A program made the translations under genes and the position numbers. From Silene conica (lineage: Eukaryota > Streptophyta > Magnoliopsida > Caryophyllales > Caryophyllaceae), in the NCBI GenBank assembly GCA_029255685.2, contig CM055312.2, positions 17,694,649 to 17,758,648 of the forward strand: 64,000 nt of DNA. Direction: 5' to 3'. The notes under the pieces were generated by a model, which was not told where the DNA came from, made no database searches, and worked only from the letters and a program-made list of their open reading frames with translations. Below are positions 35,149 to 46,400 of this stretch, piece by piece. The number at the start of each line of letters is the position of its first letter. Positions within the stretch are counted from its first letter, which is position 1.

Positions 35149-35492
35149 GTTAAATTGTATATTAAAAACAAAGAGGACGGTTAAGCCTCTAAACCGTTCT
35201 CTTTGTTTTTTTTAACCTTTAAAGACGGGTTTTAAATTGAACCGTCTTCTATTGCTATATTAAAAACACCCGCGCAATGTATGTGACACATTAAGACGGT
35301 TCCGCAAAATTTCGTTCCTTAAGCCTCGTCTCCTAAGCCTATATTTGTAGTAGTGTTTATAAGTTAAATTCAGATCTTATAAATTTAGTTCAACTCATGT
35401 AAATTTAAAAATTCGATAAAATAAAACCCAAAAAAAGAATCTCAATTCAGACCGAGCATAACTACATAATGCATAAAATTTAAATCCCTTCA

Positions 35493-35942
35493 AGGGGGGT
35501 GTTTGTTTCAACTCACAAATATATGAGGTATGAGTTTGGAATGAGCAAAACTCATACTAGTTATTTGTTTTGCAAAAATAGGGGTTTTATACCATACCTC
35601 TATGAGTTTCGCATACCCAAGGGGAGGTGGGTATGACTTATGAGATTGATACCCATAGATATCAAATAATAAAATCAAAAGACATGAAAAAAAATTACAT
35701 TGAACTTTTTAGAAGATTTTTGTTTACATTTATGTAATCAAATCTTTATTTTCATGATTTTTCAATATAAAAATTAATTTTTGTAATGTTGTATTTTAGA
35801 TTTTTTTAACTTTGATAAAGTTCAATACCATCACCTAAAATTGAAACAAACACATGGTATGAGGAATGAAGTTCCAAAACCATATTAGCAAATATGTTTC
35901 TTGATTTCAAACTCATACCCACGCGCAAACCAAACTCTCCCT
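35493..35942. mobile_element. MITE with imperfect inverted ends
   Basis: The left end AGGGGGGTGTTTGTTT and the reverse complement of the right end AGGGAGAGTTTGGTTT align, and both continue to a GGTATGAGTTTG motif about 35 bases in. 450 bp, AT-rich, non-coding. The target-site duplication is not clear, so the superfamily is left open. Confidence 0.55.
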
Positions 35943-35977
35943 AAGTTAAGTTGGCATCTAATGCATAACATATTTTT

Positions 35978-36511
35978 GAGATATTCTACATGGTACCCCT
36001 TAAATTTCTGACTTCTTACATGGTACCTATACACTTTTTAAAGCCTACATGGTACTCTAATTGATGTCATTATCACTGAGTGTATTCCTAAACTTTATTT
36101 CAATTAAATAAGCTCATTTTTAGGTGTTAAGTGACGACTTGAACGCGTAAGCAAACTTGTCATTTATTATCACAAAACATAATGACTCTATTTGGCTCAA
36201 TATCCATCTCGATCGAAATATTTATAGATATATATACGCAAAAAAAATTTGACGGAACAATTATTTATCACGTCGAAAGATGGATATTGATTTTAATAGA
36301 GTCCTCATGTGATGAGATGATAGATGACAAAATGATTACGTGTTCAGGTAATCATTTAACACCTAAGACTGAGTTTAATTGACGGAAAAATAAAATTTAA
36401 GGGGTAAAGTTAGTGATGATGACAACAATTAGGGTACTAAGTATGTCTTAAAAAGTGTAAAGATACTCTTTAAAAAGTCAAAAAATTGAGAAATACAATG
36501 TAAAATATCTC
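35978..36511. mobile_element. Foldback-type MITE with long inverted repeats
   Basis: The ends begin GAGATATTCTACATGGTACC on one side and GAGATATTTTACATTGTATT (reverse complement) on the other. Pairing continues inwards through ACTTTTTAAAG and AGGTGTTAA motifs for much of the 534 bp. The flanks are T-rich. Possibly Mutator-derived (inference). Confidence 0.55.
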
Positions 36512-36532
36512 TTTTTTTTCACAAATTCTCAT

Positions 36533-36709
36533 TGATAGAATATTAGTAAATATGTAAATTATTTACGTAATATTAGTTACCTACCTTAGTTGGTTTGTAT
36601 AATATATTAGTTCCTAATTAGTAGCTAACCTCCCTAATTAGTAGCTAACCATCTCTTGTATATATATCTTTTGATAGTGTTAATAAGACTCACCGATTAC
36701 ATTCCTTTA
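36533..36709 (+). repeat. 5' LTR of the copia element
   Basis: 177 bp from TGATAGAATATTAG to ATTCCTTTA. The end reads TA rather than CA, but both LTR copies agree and the duplicated CTCAT fixes the boundary. It contains a 20-bp near-duplication (CTAATTAGTAGCTAACC). Confidence 0.85.
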
Positions 36710-39700
36710 TGGTATCAGGAACCTTAATCGATCAAACTACTGCTTCCGCTCTCTCTTCTACATCCGACCTCACGTCACAAAAATGGCCCCAAATGCAAAG
36801 TCGCCCTTTCATCCGGCACTTGCAGTGAATAACATCACCAACCAAATCCCTGTCGAACTCGGCATGGACAACGATCAATATCCGTTATGGGTTGCGTTAT
36901 TCACAAATCACGCAAAGTCTAACCGTGTTCTACACCATATCTGCACACCGAAGGTTCCTCCTAAGCAACCAACGACGGCAGACGAGCAAGAACTATGGGA
37001 GACACTCGACGCTATGGTCTTACAGTGGATCTATTCCACCATTACCACGGAGCTCTTGGAAACCATTGTCGAGGCTGAATCCACTGCGTGAGAGGCTTGG
37101 GATCGTCTCGATGACATATTCCGAGATAATAAAAATTCTCGTGTTGTGACTCTCGAACAGGATTTTTCTCACATCGCAATGGCGGATTTTTCCTCCGTAT
37201 CCGCCTACTGCCGACGATTAAAATCCTTGGCAGACCAACTGAAAAACGCCGGCTCTCCCGTCACCAATAGTCGATTAGTTCTTCAGTTAGTGTCCGACCT
37301 GTCTCCGGCGTATCGGAATGTTGGAACGATCATTCGACAAAGCAATCCTCTTCCGGCCTTCTATCGAGCCCGCTCTATGCTGACGCTTGAAGAAGTAGGG
37401 ATCGCAAAACAGGCTGCCACGGGCTCCTCCGAGGCCCTATACACAGATTCCGGTGGTCCTTCCTCCCATGGCACCTCCACTAATAAAGGTGGCCGTGGAA
37501 ATGGATCAAACAGCAAGAAGAAGGGTAACAAAGGTGGAAAAGGAAAAAATTCAAATTCGTCCACCCCTGCAACCCCTGCTACTCCGCAATCTGTTACTCC
37601 TCCCGCGTCTACACCAACACAGTGGCCTGCTGGATATGGCCCATGGGAATGGACTCCTGCTCTGTGGGGGTATCCACCATGCCCATACCCTTCTGGTCCG
37701 TGGACTCGCCCTCAGTATGCCGCGCGCAACCAGGCTGGAGTTTTGGGACCAAGGCCTACTCAGGCCTATGCTGCTAATGCTCCTACTCAGACGGATATAG
37801 AGGCTGCAATGTATACTCTCGGACTCACGCCACCTGAGCCGTGGGTCATGGACACCGGTGCTACGTCTCACATGACGTCAGATCAAGGTAACCTTTCGTC
37901 TTTTATTAATTCGAGTTTTCGTAATGGTATAATTGTCGGAAATGGCCAGTCAATTCCGATTAAGGGATACGGACATACCCAACTACCCAAACCACACCCA
38001 CCTCTCATATTGAAAAACGTTTTATATGCCCCTGCCTTAGTTAAAAACTTAGTTTCCGTAAGAAAATTCACAACCGATAATAAGGTGACCGTTGAATTTT
38101 ACCCGTTTGGTTTTTGTGTGAAGGACTTGCGGACGGGGACTCGTCTAATGAGGTGTGATAGTCGGGGTGATCTTTATCCTATTTCAACCACTACAAAATC
38201 AGCCGCACCAACTGCCCTGGCAGCCTTAGCTCCGTCGACCTGGCATAGTCGTTTGGGTCATCCCGGTGATCCTATTTTTAATGTTATTAGGCAACATAAA
38301 TTTATTGATTGTAATCTGAATTCCAGAAATTCTCTTTGTCATTCATGTCCTCTAGGAAAACATGTTTGAATACCTTTTGCTACGTCTTTTTCGTGTACTC
38401 ATTTGCCTTTTGATATAATTCATTGTGACTTATGGACGTCTCCGATTCCGAGTTCCATGGGTCACAAGTACTCTTTGTTAATTTTGGATGACTACTGTAA
38501 TTTTTTATGAACCTTTCCCATTTCTCACAAAAATGAAGTCAGCTCCATCCTCCTGAAATTCCATGCTTTTGTTCAAACCCAGTTTGAGCGTAAAATAAAG
38601 TCTATCCAATGTGATAATTGAACGGAATTTGTAAACGGCCTATTTAAATTTTTTGTGCGGAACAAGGTTTAGTTTTCCGACTTACTTGCCCACACACATC
38701 GTCACAAAACGGAAAAGCCGAACGCAAAATACGTTCTCTAAATAATACCATGCGTACCCTTTTATTTCACGCTTCTATCCCTGTGCGTTTCTGGCATCAC
38801 GCTCTCGACCTAGCAACCTATCTTTCGAACATAATTCCTAGTAAGCCCATTGCCTATAATATCCCTCTCCAATTTCTTTATAATCGGTCTCCGACTTATA
38901 ATCACCTTAGAGTCTTTGGTTGTCTATGTTTTCCTCTTAAACCATCTACAACCATTCACAAATTACAACCTCGTTCCTCCCCGTGCGTGTTTCTTGGGTA
39001 TCCTAAAGATCATAGAGGGTATAAGTGTCTTGACTTGTCCACCAATAAAATCATTATTAGTCGTCATGTCATCTTCGATGAAACAACCTTCCCGTTTGCT
39101 TCCTCACATCACCCCGACACACATACCTATGATTTTTTAGATGACGAAGTTTCCCCGTATGTCCTTCATCACATGACCTCGTCTACCACCCGTCACACTA
39201 CCGCACCAACCGTGTCCGCTGTGGCCCACCCAAGTACTCAAAACCCAGCGCACATCACAATTTAAATCACACAGTGGCTGTGTCGCCTATCCCAAAATCG
39301 CCGACCCTAGCCCTTCGTGATCCCTATTGGAAACTGGCCATGGACGATGAGTATACGGCTCTAATTAATAATAAGACGTGGGTCTTGGTTCCTCGTCCTT
39401 TGAACGTAAATGTCATACGATCTATGTGGATTTATCGTCATAAATTTAAATCTGACGGTTCTTTTGAAAGGTATAAAGCTCGTCTTGTAGGTGACGGGAA
39501 AACGCAACAAGTTGGTATTGATTGTAGAGAAACATTTAGCCCGGTGGTTAAACCCGCTACAATTCGAACGATCCTCTCCATTGCCTTGTCAAACGAATGG
39601 CCCATCAATCAACTTGACGTAAAAAATGCCTTCCTATACGGTACACTAAATGAAACCGTTTATATGCATCACCCGGTTGGATATCGGGACAAAACTCGAC

Positions 39701-40771
39701 CTAATCATGTTTGTCTCCTAAAGAAGTCGCTCTACGGTCTCAAACAAGCACCTCGTGCTTGGTATAAAAGGTTTGCAGATTATATTGCTCGTCTTGGTTT
39801 TATTCATAGCAAAGTCGATCACTCATTATTTATACTTCGACAAGAGCACCATATTGCTTATTTATTGCTCTATGTCGATGATATAATTCTTACTTGTTCA
39901 TCGGAAACTTTTCGCACAAGTATAATGCATGATTTACAATCTGAATTCGCCATGAAAGATCTCGGGTCACTACATTACTTCTTGGGTATTTCAGTTACAC
40001 GTTCGCCGACGGGTATGTTTCTATCTCAAGCTAAATATGCTGTTGACATAGTTGAGCGCGCTGGTATGTCGAATTGCTAACCGGCAGCCACTCCAGTTGA
40101 CACTAAATCTAAATTGAGTGCAACAACAGCCGTTCCATGTGACAATCCAACTTTATACCGTAGTCTTGCCGGAGCACTTCAATACCTTACCTTTACAAGG
40201 CCTGACATCTCCTACGCGGTGCAACAAGTGTGCTTATTTATGCACAATCCTATGACTGACCACATGGCTGCCCTTAAGCGTGTTATACGCTATATAAATG
40301 GCATTTTCCACCGTGGCCTGTTGCTTCAAAAATCTGCTCCGTCACTTCTCACGACCTATACTGATGCCGATTGGGGTGGATGTCCGGATACACGACGGTC
40401 TACGTCTGGCTATTGTGTGTTTCTCGGTCATAATTTTATTTCGTGGGCGTCTAAATGCCAACCCACCTTGTCCCGATCAAGCGTTGAGGCCGAGTACCGT
40501 GGGGTAGCAAATGTAGTCGCCGAATCCTGTTGGCTTCGTAATCTGCTTGTCGAACTTCATATTCCAATGACAAAGGCTACTCTTGTTTACTGTGACAACG
40601 TAAGCGCCATATATCTCTCACGAAATCTTGTTCAACACCAACGAACCAAGCACATTGAAATGGATATTCATTTTGTTCCCGAGAAAGTTGAACGCCGTGA
40701 AGTTCGTGTCCGCCACATTTCCTCTCGTTATTAAATCGCGGATATTTTTACTAAAGGCTTACCGCTTATAC

Positions 40772-42463
40772 CCATAGAAGTTTGGAGGTGTTCGGGGGAG
40801 AAGGGCATTGAGTGGTTAACATTTCTCTTCAACAAGATATGGAGGGGTAACAAGATGCCTTCAGCTTGGAGAAGAAGCACTCTAGTCCCTTTGTATAAGA
40901 ATAAAGGTGATGTTCAAGAGTGTTCCAACTATCGGGGAATTAAACTTATGAGTCAAACGGTGAAATTATGGGAGAGGATAATCGAGCAGAGGCTTAGGAA
41001 ATGTGTAGATATCTCGGAAAGCCAATTTGGTTTTATGCCTGGGAGATCGACTATGGATGCAATTTTTATCATGAGACAGTTGATGGAACACCATCAGGAG
41101 AGGAAGAAAGACCTGCATATGGTTTTTATTGATTTGGAGAAGGCATATGATAGGGTCCCGAGAGAAATACTTTGGTGGGCTTTGGCGAGAAAGGGTGTGT
41201 CAAAAATATATATCGACCTCATAAAGGACATGTATGAAGGGGCTAGTACAAGTGTTAGAACTAATGTTGGGAGAACGGAAGAATTCCCCATTACCATTGG
41301 TGTGCATCAAGGTTCCGCACTTAGTCCCTTTCTCTTTGCTATAGTTATGGATGAGTTGACAAGGGATATTCAGGACGACATCCCTTGGTGTATGATGTTT
41401 GCGGATGATATTGTGTTGATTGATGAGACGAAAGAGGGGGTTGAGAGAAAGTTGGAATTATGGAGGCATACGTTGGAGACTCGTGGGTTTAGGCTAAGTA
41501 GGAGTAAGACCGAGTATGTGAGGTGTCAATTTGCGGGGCCGAGATCGACGGCGGTGGGGAGCATTATTTTCGATGGAAAGGTTGTTGAGGGGTCAGATTC
41601 CTTTAGATATCTCGGATCTATTATCCAAAAAGATGGAGATGTAGACGGAGATGTGGCCCACAGAATTAAAGCGGGATGGATGAAATGGAAAAGTGTTACG
41701 GGGTTTTTGTGTGATAAGGGTCTGCCCCAAAGATTAAAAGGGAAATTTTATCGTACGACAATTAGACCGGCCTTACTTTACGGCTCGGAGTGTTGGGCCG
41801 TGAAGCAGTGTCACATTCATAAGATGAGTGTGGCAGAGATGCGTGTGTTGAGGTGGATGTGCGGCCATACAAGGAAAGACCGGTTAAGGAATTAGGTGAT
41901 TAGAGAGAAGGTAAAAGTGGCCCCAATAGAGGACAAGATGATGGAAAACCGACTAAGATGGTTTGGCCATGTGAGAAGGAGACATATGGACGCACCGGTT
42001 AGGAGGTTGGAAACCCGGGGTGCCAAAACGGTGATTGAGCACGATATGATATTTCTCGGGCTTCAGGAGGGGATGGTGATGGAGAGGGCACTATGGAGGG
42101 ATATGATACATGTGGACTTCTAGCCTTTGATGTTTTTATTAAGTTTTCTAAAATAAATTTTTATGTTTGGTTTTGTTACACTTTTTCCTCCAAAACTCTT
42201 ATTTTAATTTTTACTTCGTTTCTCAAAATCACTTTAAACTTTATTCTTGATTTATTTTTTTGGGGTTTTATACATGTGATAAGTTCGATTTAAAATTTAT
42301 AAAACCCCTTTGTCTTCCATTTTTTGTTTCACTCCACTTCCGTTTTTTTTTCTTTCTTTTCCTTCTTTTTTCTCTTGTTGAGATGAGAGTTCACTCATGA
42401 CGGCCGACCCCAAAACATTTTGGGACTAAGGCTCTGATGTTGTTGTTGTTGTTGTTGTTGTTG
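40772..42463 (+). mobile_element. LINE of the RTE clade, 5'-truncated, inserted in the copia element
   Basis: The main frame (from before 40855 to 41895) encodes an RTE-type reverse transcriptase: NYRGIKLMSQTVKLWERII, FGFMPGRSTMDAIF, FIDLEKAYDRVPRE, GVHQGSALSPFLFAIVMDEL and the catalytic MMFADDIVLID. A stop at 41893-41895 splits off the C-terminal part ([13 protein letters not shown], 41896-42123). The endonuclease domain is missing through 5' truncation. The 3' end carries the RTE signature (GGGACTAAGGCTCTGATG) and a (TTG)n tail. A 14-bp target-site duplication, CTTACCGCTTATAC, flanks it at 40758-40771 and 42464-42477, interrupting the copia sequence just after RNase H. Not active as it stands. 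Confidence 0.93.
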
Positions 42464-42539
42464 CTTACCGCTTATACTCTTTGAAGATTTCCGTGACAGT
42501 CTCAACGTCCGTTTACCGCCCGTTTCGACTGCGGGGGTG

Positions 42540-43030
42540 TGATAGAATATTAGTAAATATGTAAATTATTTACTTAATATTAGTTACCTACCTTAGTTGG
42601 TTTGTATAATATATTAGTTCCTAATTAGTAGCTAACCTCCCTAATTAGTAGCTAGCCATCTCTTGTATATACTCCCTCCTATTCCATATTTTGTTCCCCT
42701 TTGTGTTTGACACAAATATTAAGGTGAGAAATAAAATAAGTGTAAAAAATTGGGTGAGGTTTGATGATAGGAGAGAGAGATGAATAATTAGGAATTAAAT
42801 AAGAAATTGTGGGCCAGAAGCATTAAAAAAGAATAAAATAGGAGTAAAAAAGTTGGGTGGAGTTTGATAATAGGAGAGAGAAATGAATAAAATAAGAATA
42901 AAAGTTTCCAAAATAGGAAAGGGGAAGAAAACCTGAATAATCCGTTTTAGGAAATAAGGAAGAAAATATGGAATAGGAGGGAGTATATCTTATGATATTG
43001 TTAATAAGACTCACCGATTACATTCCTTTA
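42540..43030 (+). repeat. 3' LTR of the copia element, holding a Stowaway-like MITE
   Basis: Colinear with the 5' LTR on both sides of the MITE (42672-42983). It ends 390 bp upstream of the AMP1-like start codon, in the same orientation. Confidence 0.88.
42672..42983. mobile_element. Stowaway-like MITE in the copia 3' LTR
   Basis: The ends are CTCCCTCCTATTCC and its complement GGAATAGGAGGGAG, flanked by TA dinucleotides (42670-42671 and 42984-42985), as in Tc1/Mariner-derived Stowaway MITEs. 312 bp. The interior has a near-direct repeat (GGAGAGAGA.ATGAATAA) about 120 bp apart. Confidence 0.85.
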
Positions 43031-43040
43031 CTCATTTATT

Positions 43041-43200
43041 ACGGGTATATCCGTCGCAACCTTGCGACGGACCAAATAATATCCACGTGGAGTAGACAAA
43101 ATCAAGTAGTTAGGAAGTAACAAATTGTTTTGTCTTGTTTACCCACATACTCCGTAGTTAATATTTTATCCAGTCACAAATTTATAACGGATATACCGTC
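43041..43200. mobile_element. Short MITE upstream of the AMP1-like gene
   Basis: 160 bp, flanked by CATTTATT on both sides (43033-43040 and 43201-43208). The ends ACGGGTATATCCGTCGCAA and, reverse complemented, GACGGTATATCCGTTATAA form imperfect inverted repeats. An 8-bp duplication suits hAT; a 9-bp Mutator duplication would have one mismatch. Its left duplication overlaps the right duplication of the copia element. Confidence 0.65.
43083..43090. promoter_or_regulatory. Perfect G-box (CCACGTGG) inside the MITE
   Basis: CCACGTGG lies about 330 bp before the start codon of the AMP1-like gene. G-boxes bind bZIP and bHLH factors (ABF, PIF, MYC) in plants. Whether it acts on this gene is unknown. 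Confidence 0.45.
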
Positions 43201-43420
43201 CATTTATTTATTTTTTTCTTTTTTTTGGGCCAGGTGCAACAGGGCCACAGGGGTATCGATTAAGACCGAGCAGGAACAGACAAATAAAAAGAAGTTGCTA
43301 ATAATATAGTAGGACCCCACTCTCCCTCAGTCCCTCTCCACTTAGTTATGTTAATGTCCCCTCCTTTCTACCTTCTCTTTTATATCTCACTCACTTTAAG
43401 CTTTTACTACGAGTACTCCA

Positions 43421-46400
43421 ATGGCGATTCATCTTCAGCTTCATCCTTCCATACTCAAACGCGTCTCTTTTACCACCCTCATTTTCCTCTTCTTCTTCCT
43501 CTCCATTTTCACCTTTTATTCCTTCCTCCATACTAACCCTAATAAACAATCTTCTCAACTCTCGAAAACCACTAAACTTCACTACCAACAAATCTTCCTC
43601 TCCTTGGCATCGAACGACACCGTTTCACACTTCCACCGCGCTTTAACTCTCCACCCTCACTTAGCTGGCACTCCCGGTTCCCAACACGTCACCGACTTCA
43701 TCCGGGCCCACTTCCAAACCCTAGGGCTCGAAACAAAAACAGCAGAGTACGAGGTTTTGTTGTCTTATCCTACACGCGTGTCGCTGACGGAGCATTTTAG
43801 CGACGTGGAGAGAAAGGAGTTTAATGACGTGGATGACACACGCGTGGTGCGCCCGTACCACGCGTACGCGGCGTCGGGGACAGCGGTGGGTCCGGCAGCG
43901 TATGTTAATTTAGGGACGGAAGAGGACTATAATGCGCTGGAGAGGGTGGGGGTTAATGTGAGTGGGTGTGTGGTGGTGGTGAGGAGGGGCGGGGAGGTTT
44001 CGAGGGGGGATTTGGTTAGGAAGGCGGCAGAGAAGGGAGCGGTGGGAGTTTTGACATTTACGGAGGGAGCGGGGGGAGGAGTGGAGAGGGGGACTGTTAT
44101 GAAGGGTGTGGGAGACCCGTTGAGTCCGGGGTGGGGAAGCGTATTAGGAACAGAGCGGTTAGGGAGGGAGGACGTTCAGGTGGTTAGCCGGTTTCCTAAG
44201 ATTCCGTCAATGCCGGTCTCTTTGGAGACAGCTTTGGCTATTTTGAGGTCACTTGAGGGGAATCAGGTGCCATTGGGTTGGAGGGATCATACCGCCAAAA
44301 TTGGACTTCATAGGGTTGGACCTGGTCCTACATTTCTCAATTTCACTTACCAGGTTGCTCTTCAATTCATTTTCGGTTTCGTTCCGCAATAATTCTCCCT
44401 TGACACGGATATAACCGTTTTAAGACTAAAGCGGGTCAAATACACCCCACCTGCATAGTTAAGACAAGTCTTTTTGCTAATATTTAGGCATTTTGTTTTT
44501 GTCGTATATATAAATAGGTAGCTATTTGCCCCGTCTTATTGTTTCAAACGGATATGCTTGGTTTGAAACAAGAATTTGTGTTTCGATTTTGGATTTAGTT
44601 ACTTATTGTTTTGATTATTTTTGTTTGAATGTTGTCTTTGTGATCAATGTGATGTAGAGTCAATTGTGGTCCTTTTTTTGTGCAACTCTTTTGATGTGGG
44701 ATTTGGTCTTATTCAACTTGAAGTTATTATATGCAATTTTTGTTTGGGTTTTTCTTTCTTGTACATATGAATATACGGTAAGGTGAGTAAAGTCATATTT
44801 TGTCAAGTTTCTATTCTTGTTGGTTTCTCTAAACAATATAGATTTTTCAAGTTATTGTGTTGTGTTGCTCTCATAAAATGCAGGGGGAAGAGAAGATGGC
44901 TACTATTAGTGATGTATTTGCTGTTATTAAAGGCTTGGAGGAGCCAGACCGCTATGTTCTACTCGGTAACCATAGAGATGCATGGACATATGGTGCTGTT
45001 GATCCTAACAGTGGAACTGCTGCTTTACTAGATGTTGCTCGCAGATATGCTTATTTGATGGCACTCGGATGGAGACCTCGCAGAACAATTATTCTCTGTA
45101 GCTGGGATGCTGAAGAGTTTGGAATGGTAGGTAATAACTGCTTTCGCTGTCATTCAGTTTTCTAAGTTAACTAATACTTCCACATGCATTAGACACAGAT
45201 TCTTAGGTGACTTTAGGTAAGTTTTATGGACAAAATGCCCATGCCAAGCTCCGTTTTAATAGATACCATGCTTTACGTTGAAGGTATAGATAGGTGTCTG
45301 TAATGGATGATTTTACAATATTGTGAAATTGTATGTTAGCAACTGTGATTTTATTATAGCCTATTACATGCTCGGTTAACCCTTAGCTTTGTGCTTCTGG
45401 ATGCTTTTATTCTGCTGTCATTATTTATGAGCTAAAATTTGGCTGACGGGATAATTGTAAGCAGATGGCATTCTTGTAGATGTTGATGAAGAACTATATA
45501 CTTTATAAGATATCAGAAATATAGCAATAAGATGATGTAATAATAGATGAAACCCGGTGTTATCTTAAGAGGAGAAATGTTGAGAGGGAGAAATGTTGGG
45601 CTTATCATTCCGTTTTCTTATACATTTCATAGGAGGAATCTATGTGGCAATTGTGATGCTTTTGAATTTTTATTTTAACTTTCTTTGTCATTAGACGCCA
45701 ATTGATGGATAACGGAGGATATTTCGTCACAAAGTTGTATCCATGGAAAAGGAATTCTAGTTATTTTTGCTTGCTTATGCAAATGAGTGAAATCGGGAGA
45801 TGAGAAATGGAAGAGGAGAGAGAAAGATCTAGGATTTGGATTTCTTTTACTTTCCGTCTCTCCTCTTCCTTCCATATTAAAAAACTGAAATCAATTGATT
45901 TTTTTTTCTCCCAAAATAGCGACTGTTTTTCACCCATGCAACCAAGTACTGACTCTTTTGTTTTTCAAAACCCCATCCACCACAATGTCCTCAGCACAGC
46001 TCAAGTAAAAGCAATCTGTTGAGAATTTTGCCGAAAGTGATTCTCGTTGAGGGCAAGAAGTACATAGACATAGGCCCTAGCACATCACTTCATCAATCTG
46101 TAATAAGACATTTTAGCAGTAAAATACCTACCTTAGGCGTGGATAATGAACTTGGAAAATGTTTTAGGTAACTTAGGGGGATATTAGGAAACCTAAGTTT
46201 TTATTCCTCCTTTAATCATAGGTCTATTGGATTGTCTCACTTGTAGTCCGTTTCATATAATGTTTTAGTGGTATTCTGTTGTCATTTAAGTTTGCTTTAT
46301 GAGCTTAAAGCTGGCTGACAGAACAATAATAAGCTGATGAGAATCTTGCGGTGACTACTTTTGGTGAGGGCAAAGTATATTTTTAGCGTTAACTATATGA

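Larger units (their letters stand above)
20014..35355. mobile_element. CACTA (En/Spm) element, non-autonomous, enlarged by nested insertions
   Basis: The left end reads CACTACTACAAAATATAGG and the right end, reverse complemented, CACTACTACAAATATAGG, differing by one base of indel. Both ends are flanked by TTT (20011-20013 and 35356-35358), fitting the 3-bp duplication of CACTA transposons. Subterminal repeats are present at both ends. Removing the nested hAT element leaves about 3.0 kb of CACTA sequence without any recognisable TNP1/TNP2 transposase, so the element is non-autonomous. It carries a fragment of a GH17-like host gene with its intron. A motif with CTTTAAAGACGGGTTTTAAA at its core occurs near both ends (about 20590 and 35220). 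Confidence 0.9.
36533..43030 (+). mobile_element. Ty1/copia LTR retrotransposon (Ale/Retrofit-like), old and broken, with nested LINE and MITE
   Basis: LTRs at 36533-36709 and 42540-43030 (177 bp once the nested MITE is removed) are flanked by CTCAT (36528-36532 and 43031-43035). The primer site TGGTATCAGG begins at 36710. Parts in order: gag (from 36783), protease (WVMDTGATSHMTSD, near 37845), GAG-pre-integrase (HSRLGHPGDPIF, near 38235), integrase (about 38380-39000), reverse transcriptase (39274-40080, with YVDDIILT) and RNase H (40114-40734, with TDADWGGCPDTRRSTSGYCV). A purine tract (GCGGGGGTG) precedes the 3' LTR. Broken, with about eight breaks judged by eye besides the insertions. LTR divergence of about 2 percent suggests one to two million years, with wide error for so short an LTR. 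Confidence 0.92.

Noticed and set aside
34856-35215. 119-codon frame encoding a 17-residue repeat (SYYEEQRGRLNKEPSWF-like)
   Set aside because: It is the translation of the 51-bp CACTA subterminal repeat. Both strands are open for the same reason, and there is no gene context.
43348-43591. Short frames overlapping the AMP1-like start on both strands
   Set aside because: Shadows of the real first exon, in other frames.
45807-46022. Short frames in AMP1-like intron 2
   Set aside because: They lie within a spliced intron, are not conserved between the two duplicated blocks and show no domain.
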